Source: HK1 sp965215295 (GTDB lineage Bacteria; Pseudomonadota; Gammaproteobacteria; HK1). From it: a stretch of DNA of 64,000 bases. This document shows, one piece after another, positions 36,514 to 44,823 of the stretch; the stretch's first letter is position 1; each line of letters begins with the position of its first letter. Position numbers and translations under genes: made by a program. The notes below the pieces were generated by a model. That model ran no database searches and was not told where the DNA came from. It was given only the letters and a program-made list of their open reading frames with translations. The stretch spans positions 2,852,001-2,916,000 of the forward strand of contig OZ244045.1 of NCBI GenBank assembly GCA_965215295.1. Direction: 5' to 3'.

Positions 36514-38277
36514 TCAGCGGGAGACGGTGAGGTCCTTGTAACGCGGCAGGAGGCAGGCCTGATCCTGCATCGCATCGCGGCGGAACGGGGCGCCGAGCTC
36601 CTTGTTGACCATCACCTCGACCAGGGTCGTCGTGCCCTCGGCCTGGGCCGCGCAGGCTTCGCGCATCGCGGCGGTCAGGGCCGGCATGTTGTCGACCCGC
36701 ACGCCCTCGAGCCCGAACGCCTCGGCCACCGCGGCGTAGCTGAAGGGGTCGCCGAGCTCGGTGCCGACGAACCGCTCGTCGAACCACAGGATGTCGTTCT
36801 TCTTCTCCGCGCCCCACTGCTCGTTGCGGAACACCACGATCGTGACCGGGATGCCCATCCGATCGCAGGTGGGAAGCTCGTTCAGGCTGATGCCGAACGC
36901 GCCGTCTCCCACCAGCGCCACCGCGGGACGCTCGGGCCGGGCAAGCTTCGCACCCATGATCGAGGGGAAGGCGTAGCCGCAGTTGCCGAACATCCCGGGA
37001 GCGAAGAAGCTCCGTGGCTGCTCGAAGGGGAGGTAGCTGTTCGCCATCGCGCAGATGTTGCCGATGTCGGTGGAGACCATCGCGTCCGGCGGCAGCCCGT
37101 CCTGGATGGCGCGGAGCGCCTGGCGTGGCGCCATGCGGTCCGGCGCCTCGGCCTGGGCCCGCGCGTTCCAGGTGCTTCCGGGATCGTCCTCCTCGTGGTC
37201 CCAGCCGGCCAGCTTCTGGAGCCATGCCGACTTCGCGGTGGCGATCCGGTTTGCCCGATCAGCGGCCCCGTTGGCCGCGGAGTGCCCGTCCAGCGCCTCG
37301 AGGAGCTGGTGCGCGACGGCGCGGGCGTCGCCGCAGATGCCGATGTCGATGGGCTTGGCGAGCCCGAGCATGTCGGGGTTGGAGTCGACCTGGATGATCT
37401 TCGCCTGCCCCGTCCAGTACTCGATGCCGTGCTGCGGCAGGGTGCTGAAGGGATTGAGCCGCGTGCCGAGGGCGAGGATGACGTCGGCCTCCTTCACCAG
37501 GACCATCGCCGACTCCCAGCCCTGGTAGCCGAGGGGCCCGACCGCGAGCGGGTGGCTGGCCGGGAAGCTGTCGTTGTGGAGGTAGCTGTTCGCGACCGGC
37601 GCACCCAGGCACTCGGCGAGCTGCCGGCACTCGTCGACCGCATCGCTCAGCACCACCCCGGCGCCCGCCACGATGAACGGGCGTTTCGCCTCCTTCAGCA
37701 TCGCGGCGGCGGCGTCGACGGTGTCCACGTCTCCGGGCTGGCGCCCCGGCATGATGGGGTCGGGGATCTCGACATCGATCACCTGGCAGAAGTAGTCGCG
37801 GGGGATGTTGAACTGCACCGGCGCGGAGTGCTGCCGGGCGCGCTGAAAGCACCGGCTGAGCGCCTCGACCATGCGCGCCGGGTGCGTGAGGGTCTCCTGA
37901 TGGCAGGTGATCTCCTCGAAGTACGGGAGCTGGCGGGTTTCCTGGAATCCGCCCAGCCCCTGGGTCTTCGCCCCGGTCTCGGGGGTCACGACGATCATCG
38001 GGGTGTGGTTCCAGTACGCAGCGGCCACCGCGGTGACGAAGTTGGTGATGCCCGGCCCGTTCTGGGCGATGCACACCGCAACCTCGCCGTTCGCCCGGGT
38101 GTATCCGTCCGCCATGTGGGCGGCGCCCTGCTCGTGCGCGACGTCGACGAACCGGATCCCCGCGCGCTCGAAGATGTCGAGTCCAGGCATGAACGCCGAA
38201 CCGACGATCCCGAACGCGGCCCTTGTCCCATTCACCCGCAGCGTCTCGACGAACGCCTCCTGAGAAGTCATCTGCAT
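36514..38277 (-). CDS. xsc: Sulfoacetaldehyde acetyltransferase Xsc
   Basis: Thiamine-diphosphate enzyme that splits sulfoacetaldehyde with phosphate into acetyl phosphate and sulfite. 587 residues: PYR domain with the catalytic Glu in VDVAHEQGAAHMADGY, middle domain, and PP domain with the ThDP/Mg motif VGDGAFGISLNELPTC. Close to Xsc rather than acetolactate synthase are QALRAIQDGLPPDAMVSTDIGNIC, SFFAPGMFGNCGYAFP and FRNEQWGAEKKND. AGGAAA stands before the ATG at 38277; MetQMet makes 38271 an alternative. It delivers organosulfonate carbon (taurine, sulfolactate, isethionate) to central metabolism. Confidence 0.92.
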   Translation of the reverse strand: MQMTSQEAFVETLRVNGTRAAFGIVGSAFMPGLDIFERAGIRFVDVAHEQGAAHMADGYTRANGEVAVCIAQNGPGITNFVTAVAAAYWNHTPMIVVTPETGAKTQGLGGFQETRQLPYFEEITCHQETLTHPARMVEALSRCFQRARQHSAPVQFNIPRDYFCQVIDVEIPDPIMPGRQPGDVDTVDAAAAMLKEAKRPFIVAGAGVVLSDAVDECRQLAECLGAPVANSYLHNDSFPASHPLAVGPLGYQGWESAMVLVKEADVILALGTRLNPFSTLPQHGIEYWTGQAKIIQVDSNPDMLGLAKPIDIGICGDARAVAHQLLEALDGHSAANGAADRANRIATAKSAWLQKLAGWDHEEDDPGSTWNARAQAEAPDRMAPRQALRAIQDGLPPDAMVSTDIGNICAMANSYLPFEQPRSFFAPGMFGNCGYAFPSIMGAKLARPERPAVALVGDGAFGISLNELPTCDRMGIPVTIVVFRNEQWGAEKKNDILWFDERFVGTELGDPFSYAAVAEAFGLEGVRVDNMPALTAAMREACAAQAEGTTTLVEVMVNKELGAPFRRDAMQDQACLLPRYKDLTVSR

Positions 38278-38395
38278 CTTTTTCGTTTCCTGTTGATGGG
38301 CTGAAGAAAGTGTGAAGTCTACCGAAGGCTCGGTGCAAAGCCATTGCAGGCACGCCGACCACCCGCCCCGGACGGACCACCCCGCCCTCGCCCGC

Positions 38396-38482
38396 GCCAC
38401 CCGCACGCATTCCGGACACCCCGGGACGGGCGGGAAGGTGGTGGTGCGAATCGGTGCCACCCGTACGCATTCCGGACACCCC
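38396..38482. repeat. 27-bp direct repeats, period 60
   Basis: GCCACCCGCACGCATTCCGG and the next seven bases at 38396-38422 recur at 38456-38482 with a single change. They lie in the 344-bp divergent gap between xsc and the next operon, in which no other feature is visible. Confidence 0.85.
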
Positions 38483-38621
38483 CTCGTTCGCGGCCGGAGA
38501 CAGCTTGCGCGACCGCACGGCCCGGGCTCTGCGGCATCCCGCGAGCGCCACGGCCCGGAGCCCTTCCGGCGCCCGCGCGGTCGGACTTGTCGCGGTCTCT
38601 CCCAGTCCCGAGAATGGAGCG

Positions 38622-39068
38622 ATGGGAGACGCGAGCCATTCCGATCGGAGTCCCCCCGGCGCCGCCGACGATGCCCTGGCGCGACTTCTCGGCCAAGTGC
38701 TCGCCCGGTGGAGCGCGTTCCCGGACACGCTGCGGGGCGAGCTCGAGGTGATTCTGGCCGATGCGCTCGAGCGCGCGGCGGCGGCCGATCCCGAGGTGCT
38801 GACGGTCATGGACCCGGCCAGCCGCCCCCAGCGGCTGCGGCTGGCCACGGTGGTGGCGGAGGCGGACCTCGACAGCTTCTACCACAACGAATGGGCCGAG
38901 CTCGCGGTCTCCCATGACGGCCGGCTCTTCCTCGTGTACCGCCGGCGCGACGGCGGGGACTATGCGGTCACGTGGTCGCAGGCGACCACGGTCCCCGGCC
39001 CGGTCATGCAGGCGCTGCCCGACGCGCTCGCGACCGCGATGCTGGAGAGCGACGGGGCGGAAGGCTGA
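38622..39068 (+). CDS. 148-residue hypothetical protein heading the NfeD/flotillin operon
   Basis: No named family. The N-terminal 40 residues look helical and acidic (LARLLGQVLARWSAFPDTLRGELEVILADAL). The rest is a mixed fold with YHNEWAELAVSHDGRLFLVYRRRDGGDYAVTW. It is cytosolic by sequence: no signal and no membrane helix. It stops 1 nt before the ATG of the NfeD protease gene, so the two are translated together, which ties its function to membrane quality control by that protease. The start at 38622 has GGAG in front. Confidence 0.6.
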   Translation: MGDASHSDRSPPGAADDALARLLGQVLARWSAFPDTLRGELEVILADALERAAAADPEVLTVMDPASRPQRLRLATVVAEADLDSFYHNEWAELAVSHDGRLFLVYRRRDGGDYAVTWSQATTVPGPVMQALPDALATAMLESDGAEG

Positions 39069-39069
39069 C

Positions 39070-40629
39070 ATGGTGCCTCCCGCCAGCCTGCGAAGACTCG
39101 CAAGCCGCGTCGCACGCCTCGCGTCCGGCTTCCTCCTGATCGCGGCGAGCGCGGCCCTCGCGGCCGGTCCCGTGCCCGCCGCGGCGGACTACGGCACCGT
39201 CGGCTACGTCGAGATCGACGATGTCATCGATCGGTACTCGGACCGCTACCTTGCCCGCGTCATCGAGCAGGCCCGGGCCGAGGACATCGACACCCTGCTG
39301 GTCCGCATCGACACCGATGGCGGAGAGGTGCACCACGCGCGCACCATGTTCAAGCGCATCCTCGATCTGGAGGCGGCCGGGGTCCGCACCGTCGCGTTCA
39401 TCGACTTTCGCGCCATCTCCGCCGGCGCGCTCATCGCCTATGCCCACGAAGAGGTGTACCTCGGCGAGACCGCGTCCATCGGCGACATCGGGGTCGTCTT
39501 CCGGTCGCCGGAAGGGGAGATCGAGTACGCCCCCGAGAAGTTCGAGACCATCGTGCGGACCCTGCTCGTGCAGGCGGCGGAGCAACGCGGCTGGAACCGC
39601 GGGATGCTGCTCAAGATGACCGCGCACAAGCAGTCGCTGTACCGGGTCACCCTTCCCGGCGGCTCGGTGGACTACGTCATCGAGGACGACCTCCCGGAGT
39701 TCCTGGCCCGCCACCCCGGCATCGACCGCGACGATCCGAAGCAGGTCATCGTCTACCGCGGCCCGGACCGCCTCCTCACACTCACCGGGCTCGAGGCGGT
39801 GAGGTTCGGCATGGCGAGCGGCAACGTCGCCGACCTCGACGCGATGCACGAGCGGCTCGGAGTCTCCGCCGACGACGTCGTCGATCTGTCGCCGCGAGGG
39901 ACCGAGCGCGTGGCCTGGGCGCTGTCACGCTTCGCGCCGGCGCTGGCGGGGCTCGCGGTGCTGTTCCTGCTCTTCGAGCTGAAGACCCCGGGGGTGGGGC
40001 TGTGGGCGGGACTCGCCGCCCTGCTCGGAGCCGGGTTCCTCCTCGCCCAGTACTCGCTCGACCTCATCGAGAACTTCGAGCTGCTGCTGATCGTGGTCGG
40101 CATCGGGCTCCTCGTCGCGGAGACGTTCACGATGGCCGGTGGCGGACTGCTCGCGGCGCTCGGGGCGGCGACGGGATTCACCGGTCTCGTGCTCGCCTTC
40201 CTGCCGAACGAGCTCGCGTTCGACCTCGACGATCCGGTCTTTCTCGATGCGCTCGGAGACGCCGCGTTCGGCGGCGCGACCGCGGTGGGCATCGTGGCGG
40301 CCGGCACCGTGCTCGCCATCCGCTACCTTCCGCGCAGCACCGCGCTGCACCGGCGCATCACGGTGGAAGGCGAGGTGACCGCGACGAGCACGGGCGAGAT
40401 CGAGGCCCGGACCGGCGTGCTGCTCGGGAAGCGCGGCGAGGCCACCGAGGCGCTGCATCCGAGCGGAACGGTGCGGATCGGCGACGAGTCGATCCGCGCC
40501 AGGGCCGAGCACGGCGCCTATATCGCGGCGGGCGCCGCGGTGGAGGTGGTGTCGGTCGAGTTCGGCGAGGTGGTGGTGCGCTCCGCGGCCGGCGCCGCCA
40601 GATCCGCCCGGGAGCATGGCGGTGGATAG
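39070..40629 (+). CDS. Membrane-bound NfeD family serine protease (ClpP-like, long form)
   Basis: 519 residues. A signal peptide or N-terminal anchor is followed by a ClpP/SppA-class domain (residues 45-245; VRIDTDGGEVHHARTMF, FIDFRAISAGALIAYA with the nucleophilic Ser in the SAGA motif near residue 117, and a Lys-containing helix further on). Then come four to five membrane helices (about 285-425) and a C-terminal NfeD OB-fold (TGEIEARTGVLLGKRGEATEAL...EFGEVVV). Long NfeD proteins pair with stomatin/flotillin proteins, present here downstream. The likely job is regulated cleavage of membrane partners. It directly follows the 148-residue gene. Confidence 0.88.
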   Translation: MVPPASLRRLASRVARLASGFLLIAASAALAAGPVPAAADYGTVGYVEIDDVIDRYSDRYLARVIEQARAEDIDTLLVRIDTDGGEVHHARTMFKRILDLEAAGVRTVAFIDFRAISAGALIAYAHEEVYLGETASIGDIGVVFRSPEGEIEYAPEKFETIVRTLLVQAAEQRGWNRGMLLKMTAHKQSLYRVTLPGGSVDYVIEDDLPEFLARHPGIDRDDPKQVIVYRGPDRLLTLTGLEAVRFGMASGNVADLDAMHERLGVSADDVVDLSPRGTERVAWALSRFAPALAGLAVLFLLFELKTPGVGLWAGLAALLGAGFLLAQYSLDLIENFELLLIVVGIGLLVAETFTMAGGGLLAALGAATGFTGLVLAFLPNELAFDLDDPVFLDALGDAAFGGATAVGIVAAGTVLAIRYLPRSTALHRRITVEGEVTATSTGEIEARTGVLLGKRGEATEALHPSGTVRIGDESIRARAEHGAYIAAGAAVEVVSVEFGEVVVRSAAGAARSAREHGGG

Positions 40630-40880
40630 TCCCGGCTTCCGCTCGTCGTCGGGTCTTGCGGGTCTCCCGGCGAGCGCACGTTTTCGACACTCCGACCGCA
40701 GGGGGTCTCGGCCGTCCGGCCGGGGCATAGCGGTGGATCGATCGGGCTTCCGCTCGTCGGCTCCCGCGCGTTTCCCCATGTGCGGGCGCTCCCCGGAACC
40801 GGACGGGGTGGAGAGCGCCGACCTCCCGGCATCGCCCCGGGTGCGTCTCGACAAGACGATGCCGGTCAGGGAGTCCGACG

Positions 40881-41423
40881 GTGGATAGCCTCGCTCTCCC
40901 GGTATCGGCCGGCGTCGACTGGCAGTCCCTGTGGATTGCGCTCGGGCTGCTGGTCCTCGCCGTCACCCTGCTCGTCCTGGAGCTCTTCGTGGTGTCGTTC
41001 GGGGTCCTGCTGGTCGCCTCGATCGCATCGGCCGCCGCCGCGGTCCACTACGCGTTCGTCGCGAGCGACGCGACGGGATGGGCGATGGTGGCGGCCGTCC
41101 CGGTCCTCGCGGTGGTGCTTGCGCGCTGGGGGCTCGCGCGCATCCGGAGATCGCGCCGGCTCGTGCCGCAGAGCGAAATCACCGCCGAAGCGGGCTATCA
41201 TCACCATGCCGAGCAGGTCGGCGTGCATCCCGGCGCGGAAGGTGTCATGGTGACCCCGGCCCGCCCCTCGGGGCGGGCGCGTTTCGACGGTGGGGAGTGC
41301 GACGTGCAGGTGCAGAGCGGCAGCCTGGGGCGCGGCGCGAGAGTTGCGGTGCTGCGCATCGACGGTCCCATCGTGTTCGTCGCACCCACGGCGGACGACG
41401 AATCACGCGACACCACCCCGTGA
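40881..41423 (+). CDS. NfeD-like short protein (NfeD1b)
   Basis: 180 residues: two to three N-terminal membrane helices (WIALGLLVLAVTLLVLELFVVSFGVLL, then AAAAVHYAF and MVAAVPVLAVVLARW) and a C-terminal OB-fold (GVHPGAEGVMVTPARPSGRARFDGGECDV...GARVAVLRIDGPIVFV). No protease domain, as in the short NfeD group that scaffolds flotillins. The start is GTG at 40881. The 250-bp gap upstream contains a partial duplication of the words GCATAGCGGTGGAT and GGGCTTCCGCTCGTCG but no gene. The flotillin gene begins 19 nt after it. Confidence 0.85.
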   Translation: MDSLALPVSAGVDWQSLWIALGLLVLAVTLLVLELFVVSFGVLLVASIASAAAAVHYAFVASDATGWAMVAAVPVLAVVLARWGLARIRRSRRLVPQSEITAEAGYHHHAEQVGVHPGAEGVMVTPARPSGRARFDGGECDVQVQSGSLGRGARVAVLRIDGPIVFVAPTADDESRDTTP

Positions 41424-41442
41424 CCTGAGGAGGCAAGGCGGC

Positions 41443-42456
41443 ATGGACTTCGATTTCAATCTCATCATCCTGTTCATCATCGCCATCATCGCGATCCTGA
41501 TCTTCGGCTTCGTCTGGAGCGCGTTCTGGCTCTGGTGGCAATCGATCCTCTCCAACGCGGCGGTGAGCCTGCTGCAGATCATCTTCATGCGCTTTCGCAA
41601 GGTGAACTCGTCGGTCATCGTGACGGTGCGCATCACCGCGAAGAAGGCGGGCATCGACATCTCCGCCGACCAGCTCGAAGCCCACTACCTCGCGGGGGGC
41701 AACGTCGCGCGCGTGGTGCAGGCGCTCATCTCCGCGCACAAGGCGAACATCATGCTCGACTACGACCGGGCGTGCGCGATCGACCTCGCCGGACGCGACG
41801 TGCAGGAAGCGGTCGGCACCTCGGTCAACCCGAAGGTCATCGACGTGCCGTCGGGGCAGATGGCGAGGAACACCATCGACGGCATCGCCGGCGACGGCAT
41901 CCAGCTCAAGGTGAAGGCGCGGGTCACGGTGCGCACCAATCTCGACCGTCTGGTCGGTGGCGCGACGGAGGAGACGATCGTGGCCCGGGTCGGCGAAGGC
42001 ATCGTCACCACCATCGGCTCGTCCACGAACCACATGGAGGTGCTCGAGAACCCCGACCGCATCTCGAAGGTCGTGCTCGAGCGCGGCCTCGACTCCGGCA
42101 CCGCATTCGAGATCCTCTCGATCGACATCGCCGACGTCGATGTCGGCGACAACATCGGAGCCCGCCTGAAGATCGACCAGGCCGAGGCCGAGAAGCAGGT
42201 CGCCCAGGCCCAGGCGGAACGCCAGCGCGCGCTGGCCGTGGCCCGCGAGCAGGAGATGGTGGCGCTCGTCCAGGAGAACCGGGCCAAGGTGGTCCTCGCC
42301 GAGGCCGAGGTGCCCAAGGCGATGGCCGACGCGTTCCGGGCCGGCAACCTCGGGGTGATGGACTACTACAACATGCAGAACGTCATCTCCGACACCCGGA
42401 TGCGCCAGAGCATCGCGGGCGAAGGCGACGACGCCGCGCCGTCCCAGGAGGGCTGA
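41443..42456 (+). CDS. floA: Flotillin-like protein FloA (SPFH-related)
   Basis: 337 residues with one N-terminal membrane segment (LIILFIIAIIAILIFGFVW, about 7-26) and the bacterial flotillin body: ITAKKAGIDISADQLEAHYLAGGNV, ARVTVRTNLDRLVGGATEETIVARVGEGIV, and a long coiled coil AEAEKQVAQAQAERQRALAVAREQEMVAL. It organises membrane microdomains and their protein cargo. It stands directly after two NfeD genes, the classic NfeD-flotillin pair. AGGAGG lies 8 nt before the ATG. Shared operon with the 162-residue protein 3 nt downstream. Confidence 0.93.
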   Translation: MDFDFNLIILFIIAIIAILIFGFVWSAFWLWWQSILSNAAVSLLQIIFMRFRKVNSSVIVTVRITAKKAGIDISADQLEAHYLAGGNVARVVQALISAHKANIMLDYDRACAIDLAGRDVQEAVGTSVNPKVIDVPSGQMARNTIDGIAGDGIQLKVKARVTVRTNLDRLVGGATEETIVARVGEGIVTTIGSSTNHMEVLENPDRISKVVLERGLDSGTAFEILSIDIADVDVGDNIGARLKIDQAEAEKQVAQAQAERQRALAVAREQEMVALVQENRAKVVLAEAEVPKAMADAFRAGNLGVMDYYNMQNVISDTRMRQSIAGEGDDAAPSQEG

Positions 42457-42459
42457 GGC

Positions 42460-42948
42460 GTGGCGGGATTCGGAGATCTGCTCCAGCGGATCATCCGCGA
42501 CCTGGAGGAGGCGGGCGCGCGACGCCCCGCCGACGATCTGCGGGCGCGATTGGGGTACGGCGCCGGGGACGACCCGGACGACGTCGAAGACCTGGACGAG
42601 CCGGCGCCGGATACGCCGGAGGCGGTATGGGAGCCGGAGACGGCACGGAAGCGGGGAGCGACACGAGAGCCGGGCGCTGCGCGGAAGCCGGCATGGGAGC
42701 CGACACCGGCATGGAAGCCGGAGGCGCCACGAGCATCGGCACCTGCAACCTTGCGGGCGTTCGAGACGCATCGGGCGCCGCCCCCCTCCCCTGCCGCCCC
42801 GCCCCACCTCCAGGCATCTCCCGCATCCCTGCTTTCGGAGCGCATCCGCGCGCGCCTGCGCGCGCCGGATGCACTGCGCGAAGCGTTCGTGGTGAAGGAG
42901 GTTCTGGACCGGCCGCCGGGACTGCGGCGCACCCGGCGGACAAGGTAG
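42460..42948 (+). CDS. Proline-rich linker protein at the end of the flotillin operon
   Basis: 162 residues in three parts: a short conserved-looking helix (GFGDLLQRIIRDLEEAGARRPADDLRARLG), about 75 residues of low-complexity Pro/Ala/Glu sequence with repeated KPAWEP/REPGAA units, and a basic C-terminus LREAFVVKEVLDRPPGLRR. The ends rather than the middle are likely functional. It begins 3 nt after floA with a GTG, so it is co-translated. I know no function. The tail resembles short docking peptides. Confidence 0.7.
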   Translation: MAGFGDLLQRIIRDLEEAGARRPADDLRARLGYGAGDDPDDVEDLDEPAPDTPEAVWEPETARKRGATREPGAARKPAWEPTPAWKPEAPRASAPATLRAFETHRAPPPSPAAPPHLQASPASLLSERIRARLRAPDALREAFVVKEVLDRPPGLRRTRRTR

Positions 42949-42967
42949 AGGAAGCCCGAGCCCTTGG

Positions 42968-43001
42968 CGGCCCGGCCGGGACGCAACGTCCGGTCGGGCC
43001 G
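42968..43001 (+). terminator. Hairpin after the NfeD/flotillin operon
   Basis: CGGCCCGGCCGGGACG and CGTCCGGTCGGGCCG pair over about 15 positions with one bulge and a 3-nt loop, 20 nt after the last stop. No T-run follows. It separates the operon from the DUF169 gene. Confidence 0.6.
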
Positions 43002-43130
43002 TGCAGCCGGAAGCAAAGACGGATTCAAGGGGTCACGAGTGATGAGCTCGATGTATTCACCGCCGGCTCGCGCGCACGGCGAGCGCTCGATGGGCGGCAC
43101 TGAGACAAGACCAGCCGAAGAGGAATCTCG

Positions 43131-43886
43131 ATGAACCAGGAACGTCGGAAGCAAGCGGAGCAACTGAGCACCTCGCTGGAGCTGTCCTCGCCGCCCATCG
43201 CGGCGGCCTTCCGGGATGCGGTGCCGGACGGCGTTCCGGAATTCGACGGCTCGGTTCCGGCCGGGTGCGTGTTCTGGCAGGAGGCCGCCAAGCGCACGTT
43301 CGCCACTTCGGCGGAACATCACTCCCTGTGCTCGATCGGCATCCACACCCTGAATCTGTCGCAGGCGCCGGCCTCGCAGCCGGAAGAGCTGCGGACCACG
43401 CTGGAGGCGATGATGGGGCTCGACTACGTGCGCGAGGAGGAAGTCGCCGCCATTCCGGTGGCCCGGCGCGCGGTCAGGCACGCACTGTACGGACCGCTCG
43501 CCGACTTCCCGGTCGAGCCCGACGTGGTTCTGCTGTTCGTCGATGCACGGCAAGGGCTCGTATTGAGCGAAGCGCTCGGGCGGGTCGATGGCGGCGTTCC
43601 CCCGGCGATGGGGCGCCCCGCCTGCGCCGCCCTCCCCCAAGCGGTCAACCACGGACGCGCGACCATGAGCCTGGGCTGCTGCGGCGCGAGAGCCTATCTC
43701 GACGGGCTGTCCGACGACACCGCGCTGTGGGTCGTTCCGGGGGCCCGGCTCGATCGATACTGCGAGCAGATCGCGACGTTCGCGAACGCCAACCGGACCC
43801 TGGCGATGTTTCACGAACGCCGCCGGGCGGACGTCGGATCGGGGATGCGGCCGACCGTACGGGAATCCCTGCAGCGGCTCTCGTGA
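43131..43886 (+). CDS. DUF169 family protein
   Basis: 251 residues of the COG2043/DUF169 family, function unknown. Typical features are the N-terminal helical start (RKQAEQLSTSLELSSPPIAAAFRD), CVFWQEAAKRTFATSAEHHSLCSIG with paired cysteines, and SLGCCGARAYLDGLSDD. The cysteines at these points suggest metal or cluster binding (inference). The ATG at 43131 follows GAGGAAT. It stands alone on the plus strand between a terminator hairpin and a TRAP-transporter scar. Confidence 0.85.
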   Translation: MNQERRKQAEQLSTSLELSSPPIAAAFRDAVPDGVPEFDGSVPAGCVFWQEAAKRTFATSAEHHSLCSIGIHTLNLSQAPASQPEELRTTLEAMMGLDYVREEEVAAIPVARRAVRHALYGPLADFPVEPDVVLLFVDARQGLVLSEALGRVDGGVPPAMGRPACAALPQAVNHGRATMSLGCCGARAYLDGLSDDTALWVVPGARLDRYCEQIATFANANRTLAMFHERRRADVGSGMRPTVRESLQRLS

Positions 43887-43940
43887 ACCGCGTCGGGCAA
43901 GACCCCGCCGAGTCCCGCTGACGAGAGCCGGCCCCGCCCC

Positions 43941-44175
43941 GTGCCGAACGCCGTCAGGACCTACGTGCGCGGGGTCGACGCGGTCAACCGCCGGGTCGGA
44001 CGCTTCGCGATGTACCTGATCTTCGCGATGGCGGCGATCCTGCTCTGGTCGTCGGTCTCCAAGACCTTCTCTACCGGATGTTCCTCGTCTGGTTCGGGCC
44101 GGTGCGCGGCGGGCTCGCGATCGGCACCATCGGCCTCATGGTGGTCATCCCCGCCATACTTGGCGGCACGTCGAA
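43941..44175 (+). pseudogene. Deletion scar of a TRAP transporter (small permease start fused out of frame to large permease)
   Basis: From the GTG at 43941 the reading is RGVDAVNRRVGRFAMYLIFAMAAILLWSSVSKTF, the usual start of a DctQ-type small permease. It then continues in another frame as LYRMFLVWFGPVRGGLAIGTIGLMVV, which belongs inside a DctM-type large permease. The middle of the operon is deleted and the join is frameshifted. No binding protein remains. Confidence 0.65.
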
Positions 44176-44422
44176 TCCAGCGACGATCAGAGCGGAACGA
44201 TTGACCGTGGCGCTTGAGATTCTGTCATCAAATCGTTACCCTTCGCGTAATGGAAACCGGAAGGATTGTTGTCGAGGCTTGGCGAGGGACGCCGATACCG
44301 AAGCGGATGCATGACAAGCTCGATGGGCCGCGCAAGCCATCCAATCCTGATCCCGATGGTTCCCTGACCCCGTTTCGTGAATCCGCTTCCGCTCACATCC
44401 GCCGCCGAACGAGGACTGCCCG

Positions 44423-44449
44423 TTGACTGCCCATCCCAAAGTGGACAAT
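44423..44449 (+). promoter_or_regulatory. Weak candidate promoter of the HigB/HigA-type module
   Basis: TTGACT and GACAAT with a 15-nt spacer, just upstream of the toxin frame. The spacer is short, so this is tentative. The 270-bp gap from 44205 otherwise contains no gene. Confidence 0.3.
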
Positions 44450-44474
44450 CCATGTACAAGAAGAGAAATAACTC

Positions 44475-44810
44475 ATAGATATCACCTTCAGAAGCCGGAA
44501 AATTGAAAAAAGATTCAACTCCGGGCGTGCGCTTGCCGCGGCATACGGCGATCGTCTGGCGCGGAGCATCGCGATTCGCCTCGCGGTCCTGAAGAACGCC
44601 GGGACCTTGGCCTTGGTGCCGTCCACTCGTCCGGAGCGGCGGCACCAGCTTCGGGGCAAGCGGAGCGGACAGTACGCGGTGGACCTCGTCCATCCCCACA
44701 GGCTCATCTTCGAGCCGGACCACGAGCCTGTCCCGCGCATGGAGGACAGGAGTATCGACATCGGTCGAGTGACCGCTATCACCATCATCGAAGTGACCGA
44801 TTACCATTAG
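44475..44810 (+). CDS. HigB/RelE-type toxin frame without a standard start codon
   Basis: Open frame of 111 codons beginning ATA-GAT-ATC: (I)DITFRSRKIEKRFNSGRAL and AVLKNAGTLALVPSTRPERRHQLRGKRSGQYAVDL match HigB-type mRNA interferases, whose usual start is MI-x-I/F-T-F/S. A TAA lies two codons before. No ATG or GTG exists at the right point: the codon before GAT is ATA and the one before that CTC. The first standard alternative start is the TTG at 44607, which would remove the first third. Either a rare ATA start or a silenced toxin. The antitoxin begins 13 nt later. Confidence 0.6.
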   Translation: MDITFRSRKIEKRFNSGRALAAAYGDRLARSIAIRLAVLKNAGTLALVPSTRPERRHQLRGKRSGQYAVDLVHPHRLIFEPDHEPVPRMEDRSIDIGRVTAITIIEVTDYH

Positions 44811-44823
44811 TGGAGATCAGGAC

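Noticed and set aside
36514..38277. Acetolactate synthase large subunit
   Set aside because: Sequence around the PP domain (NCGYAFP, EQWGAEKKN) and the linked dehydrogenase fit Xsc; no small regulatory subunit gene follows.
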